Origin: REBR01 sp033721915
Lineage (GTDB): Bacteria; Pseudomonadota; Gammaproteobacteria; Pseudomonadales; Oleiphilaceae
Length of the DNA: 57,246 nucleotides
Direction of reading: 5' to 3'
NCBI GenBank assembly: GCA_033721915.1
Contig: JAWWAC010000015.1
Coordinates: 1-57,246 of the forward strand
Below, piece after piece: positions 16,035-25,070 of this stretch. Each line of letters opens with the position of its first letter. Position 1 is the stretch's first letter. The translations under genes were made by a program, and so were the position numbers. Under the pieces are notes generated by a model that ran no database searches, was not told the DNA's origin, and saw nothing but the letters and a program-made list of their open reading frames with translations.

Positions 16035-16688
16035 ATGAAAGCCTACCAGAAAGACTTTATTGAATTTGCCATCGCCCGCAACGTCCTGCGCTTTGGCGAA
16101 TTCCAGCTGAAATCCGGTCGCCTGAGCCCCTATTTCTTCAACGCCGGGCTCTTTCAGAGCGGCGGCGATCTGGCCCGACTGGCCAGGGCCTATGCCCGTC
16201 GCCTCACTGACAGCGATGTGACATACGACCTATTGTTCGGCCCGGCCTACAAAGGCATTCCTCTGGCCGCCGGCACTGCCATGACTCTGGCCACGGAACA
16301 TGACCTGGATGTGAATTACGCCTACAACCGCAAGGAGGCCAAGGCCCATGGCGAGGGTGGCCAACTGGTGGGTGCGCCACTGCAGGGGCGGGTGCTGGTG
16401 GTGGACGACGTGATTACCGCCGGCACCGCCATCCGCGAATCCATGGACATCATCCACGCCGCCGGCGCCTGCCCGGCCGCGGTCCTGGTCGCACTGGACC
16501 GCCAGGAGCGGGGCCAGGGTGAGCGTTCCGCCATTCAGGAGGTGGAGGCGGATTACGGCATCCCCGTAATCAGCATCGTCACATTGGAGCAGATACTGGA
16601 GTATGCCCGTCAGTCCCCCTCATTGACAGAGCACGCCGGGGCCATTGCCGAATACCGCCGGCGCTATGGCATCGATGGCGGACAATAA
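16035..16688 (+). CDS. pyrE: Orotate phosphoribosyltransferase
   Basis: The protein has 217 residues. It makes orotidine 5'-phosphate from orotate and PRPP in pyrimidine synthesis. The PRPP-binding motif is VLVVDDVITAGTAIRE, and the N-terminal FGEFQLKSGRLSPYFFNAG is characteristic. It is divergent from crc and followed at a distance by the DUF4124 gene. Confidence 0.97.
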   Translation: MKAYQKDFIEFAIARNVLRFGEFQLKSGRLSPYFFNAGLFQSGGDLARLARAYARRLTDSDVTYDLLFGPAYKGIPLAAGTAMTLATEHDLDVNYAYNRKEAKAHGEGGQLVGAPLQGRVLVVDDVITAGTAIRESMDIIHAAGACPAAVLVALDRQERGQGERSAIQEVEADYGIPVISIVTLEQILEYARQSPSLTEHAGAIAEYRRRYGIDGGQ

Positions 16689-16809
16689 GCGCCCCGCACC
16701 CCGTCCATAAAAGGTCACAAACAGCAACACAAGCGCGCATGTCCCTGGCGTATTTTCTGATATGCTGGAAGCAACCGGATTGTTTTCGACACCGACAGGT
16801 AGTAGCCCC

Positions 16810-17499
16810 ATGACCCCCTTTTCCCGCCCCCTTTCACGACTGGCTCTGGCTGCCTTGCTTGTGGGCCTGTGCGCGGCTGCCAACGCGCAGATGTACCGCT
16901 ACATTGATGACAAAGGCAGGCCCGTGATCACCAACAGCCTGCCACAGGAGGTGGTCAGTCGCGGTTATGAGATCCTCAACAGTCAGGGGCGGGTCATCGA
17001 GGTGGTCCCGCCGGCGCTGACAGAAGAGCAGATCGCCGAAAAGGAAAGGGAGCGAGAGCTGGAACGTCAGCGCAGGGCACAGGAGGAGGCCCGCCGTGAA
17101 GCGGACCGCAGCCTGCTGCGCAAATACAGCAGCGCCGACGATGCGGTCAGGGCCCTGCAACGCTCATTGCGCGAGATGTTCAGCCTGATCCGCCTGAAAC
17201 AGGGCAATATCACCAACATTGAAGGCAAGCTGGCGGAGCAGGAAAACCGCGCGGCCAATCTGGAACGCCAGGGCAGGGAAGTACCGGAGCAGATTTTTGA
17301 CAACATGGAGCGGCTGGAATCCCAGAAGCAGGACCTGAAGAAGGAGATTGCTACCCAGCTGGAAGAGATCGAAACCTTGCGGGAGGATTTCCGTGAACGC
17401 ATCGAGCGCATGGAAGAGCTGACCGGCAATCCCAGGACACTGCCACTGAGCATCCCCGAAGAAGAGGACATCTCGGTCAGCGACTACCGCCAGGAGTAA
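16810..17499 (+). CDS. DUF4124 domain exported protein with coiled coil
   Basis: The protein has 229 residues. I start it at the ATG at 16810, giving a signal peptide (RLALAALLVGLCAAANA) cut before QMYRYIDDKGRPVITNSLP, the DUF4124 domain of about 40 residues. The remainder is highly charged and helical, with long stretches of E, R and K that should form a coiled coil. The ORF extends upstream of 16810 but without sense. DUF4124 proteins are common periplasmic proteins of unknown role. A strong terminator follows. Confidence 0.8.
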   Translation: MTPFSRPLSRLALAALLVGLCAAANAQMYRYIDDKGRPVITNSLPQEVVSRGYEILNSQGRVIEVVPPALTEEQIAEKERERELERQRRAQEEARREADRSLLRKYSSADDAVRALQRSLREMFSLIRLKQGNITNIEGKLAEQENRAANLERQGREVPEQIFDNMERLESQKQDLKKEIATQLEEIETLREDFRERIERMEELTGNPRTLPLSIPEEEDISVSDYRQE

Positions 17500-17540
17500 A
17501 CCCGCATCCGTTTTATCCGGTAACGTGCAATAAACCCCAA

Positions 17541-17576
17541 AAAAAGGCAGGCATCCCTGGGGATACCTGCCTTTTT
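17541..17576. terminator. Bidirectional intrinsic terminator
   Basis: AAAAAGGCAGG (17541-17551) and CCTGCCTTTTT (17566-17576) form a perfect 11-base stem with A and T tracts on both sides. It lies between the convergent DUF4124 and phasin-like genes and can serve both. Confidence 0.9.
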
Positions 17577-17629
17577 CAGTTCAGGGGCCGGGCACTGCGG
17601 ACAGTGCCCGGCCTGTCATCCGTGGCTGC

Positions 17630-18025
17630 TTATGCAGAAGCGGAAGACGCCTGTGATGCGGTTTTCTTGGCCGCAGGCTTGCGAGCAGTGCTGCTCTTCT
17701 TGGCAGCCGGCTTGCTGGCCTTGGAGGCGGCATCGCTGACGGCTTCAGCGGCTTCTGAGGCTTCCTTGTCGAAGCGGCTCAGCAGGTCACCGGCGTACTC
17801 GCCCAGACGCTTGTTCCACACGCGCAGTGCGTCGTAAGCGGAGCTGGCGGCACTGTTGTGCTTGCTGCGGATGGACTTGACGCTGTAGGACTTGGCTTCC
17901 TTCTCCAGCTTCTCGGCCAGTTCGAAAGGACGCTCGGCCAGAGACTTGTGCTGCTCTTCAACCGTGTTGATGCCTTTCTCGATCACTTCCTGAACCTGCT
18001 GCTGATATGTCTTGAGTTTGCTCAT
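17630..18025 (-). CDS. Phasin-like protein with Lys/Ala-rich tail
   Basis: The protein has 131 residues. The first 90 are amphipathic helix (YQQQVQEVIEKGINTVEEQH, then DALRVWNKRLGEYAGDLL). The tail is rich in Ala, Lys and Ser (KPAAKKSSTARKPAAKKTAS), like histone-like PhaF tails. It may coat polyhydroxyalkanoate or lipid granules and bind DNA through the tail. No granule genes are next to it, so the function is a family-level inference. The AT-rich stretch upstream likely holds a strong promoter. Confidence 0.6.
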   Translation of the reverse strand: MSKLKTYQQQVQEVIEKGINTVEEQHKSLAERPFELAEKLEKEAKSYSVKSIRSKHNSAASSAYDALRVWNKRLGEYAGDLLSRFDKEASEAAEAVSDAASKASKPAAKKSSTARKPAAKKTASQASSASA

Positions 18026-18288
18026 GGTGAATCCTCCATGGATATCTGTTGTGTTCGGGGCGCAAATGCGCCTGTCTCGACCTCACCACGCAGACTACGG
18101 CCTAAAATTAGAATAATCATACTAACCTCACAACTTTCGCGCCCACCCCTTGCACCGCCGGAGATGATTCGCATAATGACTGCCAGCTAACGCCGGGGTT
18201 CCCGGAACCCGTTCAAATTCCTTTCAATCCGTATCTTGTTACAGCCGGCAATGTGGTATCGACTGGCACCAGACCACGAGGACACGTC

Positions 18289-18789
18289 ATGTCAGCTTTC
18301 AGGATTGTTCTGCAGCTTATCCTCTTATGCCTGACCATTCTGCTGATTGCCTGTGAAGAACCCGAACTGCAGGCAGAGTTCGAACGCCGCTCCGGCAATG
18401 GCTCCTTACAGAGCCTCACCCCGGGCACGCTTCAGGTGACGGGTCAGAGCCGACTGATGCCACATCAACCCCACAGCACCCGTCACAAGGCCACGGCCTC
18501 CCCCCCCACCCTCAGCTGGCACCCTCCCATGCAGCGGGCCAACGGGGAAAAACTCTATCCAGGTGAAATTGAGGGTTATCGCCTGTACTATCAGGCCAGT
18601 AACGAAGCCCGCGTGCGCATTATCGTGATCAGTGACCCGGACCAGACCCGCCGCGTACTGGACGACTTCGGCCCTGGCGATTACCGCTTTACCATGACCT
18701 CCGTGGACACCAGCGGCATGGAGAGCGAGCAATCCGGGGAAGTGGTGGTTTCGGTCGCGGCCCATACGGCGTCCGGCACAAGCTACTGA
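18289..18789 (+). CDS. Small lipoprotein with fibronectin type III-like domain
   Basis: The protein has 166 residues. The ATG at 18289 has GAGGA upstream and gives a lipoprotein signal peptide ending LLIAC, with Cys as the lipidated residue. Residues from about 75 onward (PTLSWHPP, then GYRLYYQAS, GDYRFTMTSVDTSGMES) have the strand pattern of a fibronectin type III domain. It is probably an envelope-anchored protein; partner unknown. It lies 41 bases upstream of polA. Confidence 0.65.
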   Translation: MSAFRIVLQLILLCLTILLIACEEPELQAEFERRSGNGSLQSLTPGTLQVTGQSRLMPHQPHSTRHKATASPPTLSWHPPMQRANGEKLYPGEIEGYRLYYQASNEARVRIIVISDPDQTRRVLDDFGPGDYRFTMTSVDTSGMESEQSGEVVVSVAAHTASGTSY

Positions 18790-18830
18790 TGCCTGCGCGG
18801 TGATCATCAGCCAAGGATTGATACACCGCC

Positions 18831-21599
18831 ATGACAGAACAAAGCTCGCCGCCACCGGTCGTCCTGGTGGACGGCTCCTCTTACCTGTTCCGCGCCTATC
18901 ACGCACTGCCGCCCCTGGCCACCGCCAAGGGCCAGCCCACCGGGGCGGTCAAGGGGGTGATCAGCATGATCCGCCGCCTTTACCAGGACTACCCGGGCTC
19001 CCCCATTGCCGTGGTGTTCGACCCCCGTGGCAAGACCTTCCGCCACGACATCTACCCGGAATACAAGGCCAACCGCCCGTCCATGCCGGAGGATCTGGCC
19101 AGCCAGATTGCGCCAATTCACGCCATTATCCGGGCCATGGGGCTGCCGCTTCTGATTGAGGAAGGCATGGAGGCGGACGATGTCATCGGCACACTGGCCT
19201 ACGAGGCCACGGACAAGGGGGTGGAAGCCATTATCTCCACCGGCGACAAGGACATGGCCCAGCTGGTGAGCGACCATGTCACCCTGATCAACACCATGAC
19301 CGACACCGCCATGGACCGTGAAGGGGTGATCAAGAAGTTCGGTGTCCCCCCGGAGCAGATCGTGGATTACCTGGCGCTGGTGGGGGACACCTCGGACAAC
19401 ATCCCCGGGGTGAAAAAGTGCGGCCCCAAGACGGCGGTCAAATGGCTGCAACAGTACGGCAGCCTGCAGGGAGTGATCGACCACGCCCACGAGATCAAGG
19501 GCAAGATCGGCGAGTACCTGCGGGAGGCCATTCCCCACCTGCCCACCAGCCAGGACCTGACCACCATCCGCACGGCACTGGAGCTGTCCGTGAATGTGGA
19601 CCAGCTGCATCCGGCACAGCCGGACCGGGAAGCCCTGAGAGCGCTGTATCAGGAAATGGACTTCAAGAGCTGGCTGGCGGAAGTCAGCGATGACCAGCCC
19701 CCCTCGGGCAGCAGCAAAGACAACGCCGGCTCAGGCAACAGCAGCGACAGCGGTAACGGCAACAGCGCCGAGGATCACCCCCCGGAGGGGGACCTGGATT
19801 ACCGGATCATTGACCGTCAGGAGGATCTGGACCGCTGGCTGGAACGGCTGAAAGAGGCGGAGCTGTTTGCCTTTGACACCGAGACCACCAGCCTGGACTA
19901 CATGGAGGCCCGCATCGTGGGGGTGTCCTTTGCCGTCAGCCCCGGTGAAGCCGCCTATGTGCCATTGGGGCACAGTTACCTGGGGGTGCCGGAGCAACTG
20001 GACCCTGACCAGGTACTGGAGCAGCTCAGGCCCCTGCTGGAGAACCCGGATCAGGCCAAGGTGGGGCAGAACCTCAAGTACGACATGAATGTTCTGGCCA
20101 ACCACGGCATTGAGCTCAGGGGCATTGCCGAAGACACCATGCTGCAGTCCTATGTGCTCAACTCCGTGGCCAGCCGCCACGACATGGACAGCCTGGCCCG
20201 GCGCTATCTGGACGTGGGCACCACCAGCTACGAGGCCATTGCCGGAAAAGGCGCCAAACAGCGCCGTTTTGACGAGATCGAGATCGAGGTGGCCGGGCCC
20301 TATGCGGCGGAAGACGCGGACATCACACTGCGCCTGCACCGCCAGCTGCGCCCGCAGCTGAAGGCCATTGAAAACCTGGAGCGGGTCTACCGGGACATCG
20401 ATATGCCTCTGGTGCCGGTGCTGTCTCGCATGGAGCGCCGTGGCGCCCTGGTGGACCGCCACCTGCTGGCACGCCAGAGCGAAGAGCTGGCAAAGCGCAT
20501 GGGCGAGCTGGAAGCACTGGCCCACGACGAGGCCGGTGAGGCCTTCAACCTGGGCTCCCCCAAGCAGCTGCAGGCCATCTTCTACGACAAGCTGGGCCTG
20601 CCGGTGGTGAAAAAGACCCCCAAGGGCCAGCCCTCCACCGCCGAGCCGGTGCTGCAGGAGCTGGCCATCGACCATGAGCTGCCACGGCTGATTCTAGAGC
20701 ACCGCAGCCTGAGCAAACTCAAGTCCACCTACACGGACCGTCTGCCGGAGGTGATCAACCCCACCACAGGGCGCATTCACACCTCCTACCACCAGGCGGT
20801 CACCGCCACCGGGCGGCTGTCCTCCTCCAACCCCAACCTGCAGAACATCCCCATCCGCAGCAGCGAAGGGCGCCGCATCCGCCAGGCCTTTGTGGCCGCA
20901 CCGGGCTACCGCCTGGTGGCGGCGGATTACTCACAGATCGAGCTGCGCATCATGGCCCATCTTTCCGGCGACAAGGGGCTGCTGACCGCCTTCGCCGAGG
21001 GCAAGGACATCCACAAGGCCACCGCCGCCGAGGTATTCGGCACGCCGCTGGACAAGGTCAACGACGAGCAGCGCCGCAGCGCCAAGGCCATCAACTTCGG
21101 GCTGATCTACGGCATGTCCGCCTGGGGCCTGTCACGTCAGCTGGGCATCCCCAGGGACACTTCACAGGAGTACATCGACCGCTACTTCCAGCGTTACCCG
21201 GGTGTTCTGGAGTACATGGACCGCACCCGCAAGGAGGCCCATGAGCAGGGCTATGTGGAAACCCTGTTCGGCCGCCGCCTGTACCTGCCGGAGATCCACA
21301 GCCGCAACAACAACCTGCGTCAGGGGGCGGAGCGCACCGCCATCAACGGCCCCATGCAGGGCACGGCGGCGGACATCATCAAGCGGGCCATGATCACCGC
21401 GGAGGACTGGATCGGCCGCTCCGGACTGGACGCCATGATGATCATGCAGGTGCACGATGAGCTGATCGTGGAGGTGCGCAAGGACCAGGTGGATGAGCTC
21501 ACCCGCGCCCTCGAGGATCTCATGAGCCAGGCCGCCAGCCTGGATGTGCCGCTGCTGGTGGAGGCAGGGGTGGGGGACAACTGGGATGAGGCCCATTGA
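18831..21599 (+). CDS. polA: DNA polymerase I
   Basis: The protein has 922 residues with all three activities. The 5'-3' nuclease domain has VDGSSYLFRAYHALPPL and ISTGDKDMAQLV. The 3'-5' proofreading domain has FAFDTETTSLD and the later AEDADITLRLH. The polymerase domain has VAADYSQIELRIMAHLSGD and VHDELIVEV. A low-complexity linker rich in Ser, Gly, Asn and Asp lies near residues 290-325, between the first two domains. The stop codon overlaps the cobS start. Confidence 0.98.
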   Translation: MTEQSSPPPVVLVDGSSYLFRAYHALPPLATAKGQPTGAVKGVISMIRRLYQDYPGSPIAVVFDPRGKTFRHDIYPEYKANRPSMPEDLASQIAPIHAIIRAMGLPLLIEEGMEADDVIGTLAYEATDKGVEAIISTGDKDMAQLVSDHVTLINTMTDTAMDREGVIKKFGVPPEQIVDYLALVGDTSDNIPGVKKCGPKTAVKWLQQYGSLQGVIDHAHEIKGKIGEYLREAIPHLPTSQDLTTIRTALELSVNVDQLHPAQPDREALRALYQEMDFKSWLAEVSDDQPPSGSSKDNAGSGNSSDSGNGNSAEDHPPEGDLDYRIIDRQEDLDRWLERLKEAELFAFDTETTSLDYMEARIVGVSFAVSPGEAAYVPLGHSYLGVPEQLDPDQVLEQLRPLLENPDQAKVGQNLKYDMNVLANHGIELRGIAEDTMLQSYVLNSVASRHDMDSLARRYLDVGTTSYEAIAGKGAKQRRFDEIEIEVAGPYAAEDADITLRLHRQLRPQLKAIENLERVYRDIDMPLVPVLSRMERRGALVDRHLLARQSEELAKRMGELEALAHDEAGEAFNLGSPKQLQAIFYDKLGLPVVKKTPKGQPSTAEPVLQELAIDHELPRLILEHRSLSKLKSTYTDRLPEVINPTTGRIHTSYHQAVTATGRLSSSNPNLQNIPIRSSEGRRIRQAFVAAPGYRLVAADYSQIELRIMAHLSGDKGLLTAFAEGKDIHKATAAEVFGTPLDKVNDEQRRSAKAINFGLIYGMSAWGLSRQLGIPRDTSQEYIDRYFQRYPGVLEYMDRTRKEAHEQGYVETLFGRRLYLPEIHSRNNNLRQGAERTAINGPMQGTAADIIKRAMITAEDWIGRSGLDAMMIMQVHDELIVEVRKDQVDELTRALEDLMSQAASLDVPLLVEAGVGDNWDEAH

Positions 21600-22393
21600 T
21601 GCCCCCTGAACCCCGGGCCCCCCGGTTACGCCAGGCCGTGCTACGCCGTGAATGGCAGGCCTTCTGGCTGGCACTGGGGTTTCTCAGCCGCCTCCCGGTA
21701 CCGGTGTCCATCGACTACTCACAGCGTCTGATGAACCAGAGCAGCCTGTACTTTCCCCTGGTGGGGCTGCTGCTGGGGGCGCTCTATGCCGGTCTGTTCC
21801 AGGCACTGGGCCTGTGGCTGGCGCCGCTTCCGGCCCTGTTGCTGGTGCTGTGCTTTCACCTCTGCATCACCGGCGCCTTCCACGAGGACGGCCTGGCGGA
21901 CAGCGTGGACGCGCTGGGTGGCGGCTATACGGTGGAGAAGCGCCTGGCCATCATGAAAGACAGCCGCATCGGCACCTACGGCACCGTGGCGCTGGTCATG
22001 GTGCTGGCCCTGAAGACGGCCCTGTTGCTGGAATCCCCGCGGATCTGGCTGCTGCTGCTGCTTACGCCCTGTTTGTCACGGCTGACACCACTGCTGCTGA
22101 TGACCTTCATGCCCTATGTCACCGACCCGGACAGCAGCCGGACCCGCCCGGTGGCGGAGAGCTTCTCCCCCGTCCGGCTGGCCCTGGCCGGCCTGTTCTG
22201 CGTGGCGGTGGCCCTGGCCTTTACCCCATGGCTGCCCTGGCTGCTGCCGGCCTTCCTGACTGCCACCGCCACCGTGGCGCTGTACTGGGGCTGGCGGCTG
22301 AAGCGCCTGCTGGGGGGCTATACCGGGGATGCCCTGGGGGCGAGTGTGGTGCTGGCGGAACTCGCTCTCCTGCTGTTGCTGACAGGGGGATAA
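21599..22393 (+). CDS. cobS: Adenosylcobinamide-GDP ribazoletransferase
   Basis: The protein has 264 residues with several membrane segments. CobS joins adenosylcobinamide-GDP with alpha-ribazole in the last steps of cobalamin synthesis. It starts at the ATG in the TGATG overlap with polA. Family motifs are FLSRLPVP near the start, GAFHEDGLADSVDALGGG (metal-binding aspartates), and MKDSRIGTYGTVAL. It is likely co-translated with polA. cobQ lies 3.5 kb away on the opposite strand, so the cobalamin genes are dispersed here. Confidence 0.93.
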   Translation: MPPEPRAPRLRQAVLRREWQAFWLALGFLSRLPVPVSIDYSQRLMNQSSLYFPLVGLLLGALYAGLFQALGLWLAPLPALLLVLCFHLCITGAFHEDGLADSVDALGGGYTVEKRLAIMKDSRIGTYGTVALVMVLALKTALLLESPRIWLLLLLTPCLSRLTPLLLMTFMPYVTDPDSSRTRPVAESFSPVRLALAGLFCVAVALAFTPWLPWLLPAFLTATATVALYWGWRLKRLLGGYTGDALGASVVLAELALLLLLTGG

Positions 22394-22554
22394 GCCCCCA
22401 GTGGGTGAACCGCCCCGCACGCTCTCCTGCCCCACTGCCCTGATAATGTAAACCACCATTGTCCTCCCACCTGTCGCGATTTCACGCAACGGTCACGGTA
22501 AAGCAATACTTCTCCGGCATGCTCCCCGCATTCAAACATGAACGGGAGTCACCC

Positions 22555-24273
22555 ATGCGAATTCAGCGTCGTACCTTTGTGCAAAGCGCCCTGGCCGGCA
22601 CGGTTCTGGCCGTCACCGGTTGTGGTGGAGACAGCAGTCAGAGCGAGAGCGATATCGCTGTCGGCCCGGAGACCGGAGGCGTCCAGAGCAACGGCCGCCG
22701 GGTAAGCTTTGATCATGGCGTGGCCTCTGGTGACCCACTGCATGACCGGGTGATTCTCTGGACCCGGGTCACTCCCCTGGACATCACACTGGAAGACCCG
22801 GAAGACCGCATTCCGGTGGTGCTCAAGATTGCCCGCAACCGTGAAATGACCGGCCCCGTGACCGTCATCAACACACTGGCACGGGCCCGCCACGACTACT
22901 GCGTCAAAGTGGACGCCGAGGGTCTGGAGGAGGACACCTGGTACTACTACAGCTTCCAGGTGGGCAACCAGCGCTCCGTGGTCGGCCGCACACGCACCTT
23001 CCCCAGGGCCGGAACTCCCACTGACCGGGCCCGCTACGCCATTGTCTCCTGCTCCAACTTCCCGTTCGGTTTCTTCTCCGCCTACAAGGCCGTGGCGGAG
23101 CAGCCGGACCTGGATTTTGTGCTGCACCTGGGGGATTACATCTACGAATACGCACCGGGTGAGTACGGCAACTTCCCGGGCCGTGAACCCCAGCCCCCCA
23201 GACCCACCGTCACGCTGGCGGATTACCGCGAGCGCCATGGCCAGTACAAGACTGACCCGGACCAGCAGGCCGTGCACCAGCAGTTCCCCATGATCTGCAT
23301 CTGGGACGACCACGAGTCCACCAACAACAGCCACATGACCGGTGCTGAAAACCACGACGAGGCCACTGAGGGCAGCTGGGATACGCGCAAGAACGCCGCC
23401 ATCAAGGCGTATTTCGAGTGGATGCCGATTCGCGAGATCGCCTCGGACAGCCTGCGCATCTGGCGCCGCTTTGCCTTCGGCGACCTGATTGACCTGTTTA
23501 TGCTGGATACCCGCCTGGAGGGCCGCGATCCGCAGCTGGAGAACCCCGCCGACCCGCAGCGCAACAGCCCGGACCAGAACATCATCAGCGAACAGCAGAT
23601 GAACTGGCTGCTGGATGGCCTGTCTTCCTCCGCGGCCCGGTGGCGCGTTCTGGGCAACCAGGTGATGTTCGGCCAGTTCAATATCGCCGAGATTCCCGGC
23701 ATCCAGGAGGATGCCCAGCTGAGGGGCAACCTGGTGGCACTGAACATGGACCAGTGGGACGGTTACGCCGCCGACCGCCAGCGCATTCTCAACCACATCA
23801 GCGACGAGGGCATTGATAATGTCCTGGTGCACACCGGTGACATTCACTCTTCCTGGGCCATCGAGGTGTACCGCAACTCACCGGCCGTGACCGGCGACCC
23901 CATCAACCCGCCACTGGCGGCGGAGTTTGTCTGCCCGGCGGTGACATCACCGGCTCTGGAGGGGGAACAGGCACGGGCCCTGGAGCTGGCCATCCCCGTG
24001 GCCAACCCCCACATGAAGTACATTGAGCTGGAAACACGGGGGTTTATACTGGTGGACTGCACTCGCGAGCGCACCCAGGCGGAGTGGTACTATGTGCGCT
24101 CCATCGAGTCACAGGACGAGCGCGGGCAGTTGCGGGAAGACATGACCAAGCTGGTGGCGGTGGACTCCGGCAGCAGCCGTCTGATTCTGGATGGGCTTTC
24201 TGCAACGCGCCCACGGAGCATGCGTACGGCACTGAACCATCCCAGGGTGACCACGGACACCCGCTTCGCCTGA
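22555..24273 (+). CDS. phoD: PhoD-type alkaline phosphatase, Tat-exported
   Basis: The protein has 572 residues. It starts at the ATG at 22555 after GGGAG. The N-terminus IQRRTFVQSALAGTVLAVTGC is a Tat signal with twin arginines and a possible lipobox Cys. The PhoD domain follows: FDHGVASGDPLHDRVILWTRVT (N-terminal beta domain), then HLGDYIYEY, WDDHESTNNSH and LVHTGDIHSSW, the metal-binding segments. It should release phosphate from esters outside the cytoplasm. I saw no Pho box immediately upstream. Confidence 0.9.
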   Translation: MRIQRRTFVQSALAGTVLAVTGCGGDSSQSESDIAVGPETGGVQSNGRRVSFDHGVASGDPLHDRVILWTRVTPLDITLEDPEDRIPVVLKIARNREMTGPVTVINTLARARHDYCVKVDAEGLEEDTWYYYSFQVGNQRSVVGRTRTFPRAGTPTDRARYAIVSCSNFPFGFFSAYKAVAEQPDLDFVLHLGDYIYEYAPGEYGNFPGREPQPPRPTVTLADYRERHGQYKTDPDQQAVHQQFPMICIWDDHESTNNSHMTGAENHDEATEGSWDTRKNAAIKAYFEWMPIREIASDSLRIWRRFAFGDLIDLFMLDTRLEGRDPQLENPADPQRNSPDQNIISEQQMNWLLDGLSSSAARWRVLGNQVMFGQFNIAEIPGIQEDAQLRGNLVALNMDQWDGYAADRQRILNHISDEGIDNVLVHTGDIHSSWAIEVYRNSPAVTGDPINPPLAAEFVCPAVTSPALEGEQARALELAIPVANPHMKYIELETRGFILVDCTRERTQAEWYYVRSIESQDERGQLREDMTKLVAVDSGSSRLILDGLSATRPRSMRTALNHPRVTTDTRFA

Positions 24274-24456
24274 GACGCCCCGTTACTCCTGAAACGCAAA
24301 GTGTCCCCATCGTAATCCGCTGAATGGTTTAAAGCGTTATGATGGGGGCTCACTGCAGAATCCGGAGGTTTCACCAAGCGTCATGCCGACCCTTTTGTTC
24401 CCGCTACGTCCTCACAGCCCCTGCGGCCCCCCGCTTCCATGCTGCGGGGGCAACCG

Positions 24457-25047
24457 ATGAATTCCCAGAGGGGCCCGGTCAACATGGAACAGCTGCTGGA
24501 CCTCATGGGCGAGGTCGGCCAGGAAAAACCGCGCCTGTCCATCGCCGAAATGCTGGATTCCGTGGGGCGCCGTTCCTTTGGCCCACTGGTGCTTCTGGTG
24601 GGGCTGTTGCTGGTAACGCCACTCAGCGGCATCCCCGGCATGCCCACCACCATGGGGCTGCTGATGCTGCTGACACTGGGGCAGATTTTCCTGGGCCGTC
24701 AGTCCTTCTGGCTGCCCGCCTGGCTGGTCCGGCGTGAGATCCGTCGGGAACGTCTCCTCAGGGGCCTGCAGCTGATCCGACCCGCGGCACGACGGATTGA
24801 CCGGCTGATCCGGCCACGCATCCTGGTGCTGGTCAGCGGCCCCGGGTTCTATGTGATGGCACTGGCCTGCATGGTCATTGCGTTCGTGATGCCGGCCACG
24901 GAGCTGGTGCCATTCAGCTCCAGCCTGGCGGGACTCGCCCTGGTGGGGTTTGGTCTGGCCATGATTTCCAGGGATGGCCTTCTGGCCCTGATGGCCTGGT
25001 GCCTGGTACTCAGCGGCCCTGTCATGGTGGTGGAAAACCTGGCCTGA
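24457..25047 (+). CDS. ExoD family membrane protein
   Basis: The protein has about 196 residues. It matches the exopolysaccharide synthesis ExoD family: LSIAEMLDSVGRRSFGPLVLLVGL, then LVTPLSGIPGMPTTMGLLMLL, and several hydrophobic segments with a basic stretch in between. The name comes from Rhizobium mutants; the biochemical role is not known. The start is uncertain between 24439, 24457 and 24484. I prefer 24457, which has GGGGG before it. It converges on cobQ with 23 bases between. Confidence 0.8.
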   Translation: MNSQRGPVNMEQLLDLMGEVGQEKPRLSIAEMLDSVGRRSFGPLVLLVGLLLVTPLSGIPGMPTTMGLLMLLTLGQIFLGRQSFWLPAWLVRREIRRERLLRGLQLIRPAARRIDRLIRPRILVLVSGPGFYVMALACMVIAFVMPATELVPFSSSLAGLALVGFGLAMISRDGLLALMAWCLVLSGPVMVVENLA

Positions 25048-25070
25048 CGGGCTTCCCTGCCCCCGGCCTC

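Noticed and set aside
19731..20675. 314-codon minus-strand frame
   Set aside because: A shadow of polA.
22549..23847. 432-codon frame on the minus strand
   Set aside because: It is a shadow of the PhoD gene; the plus strand has clear motifs.
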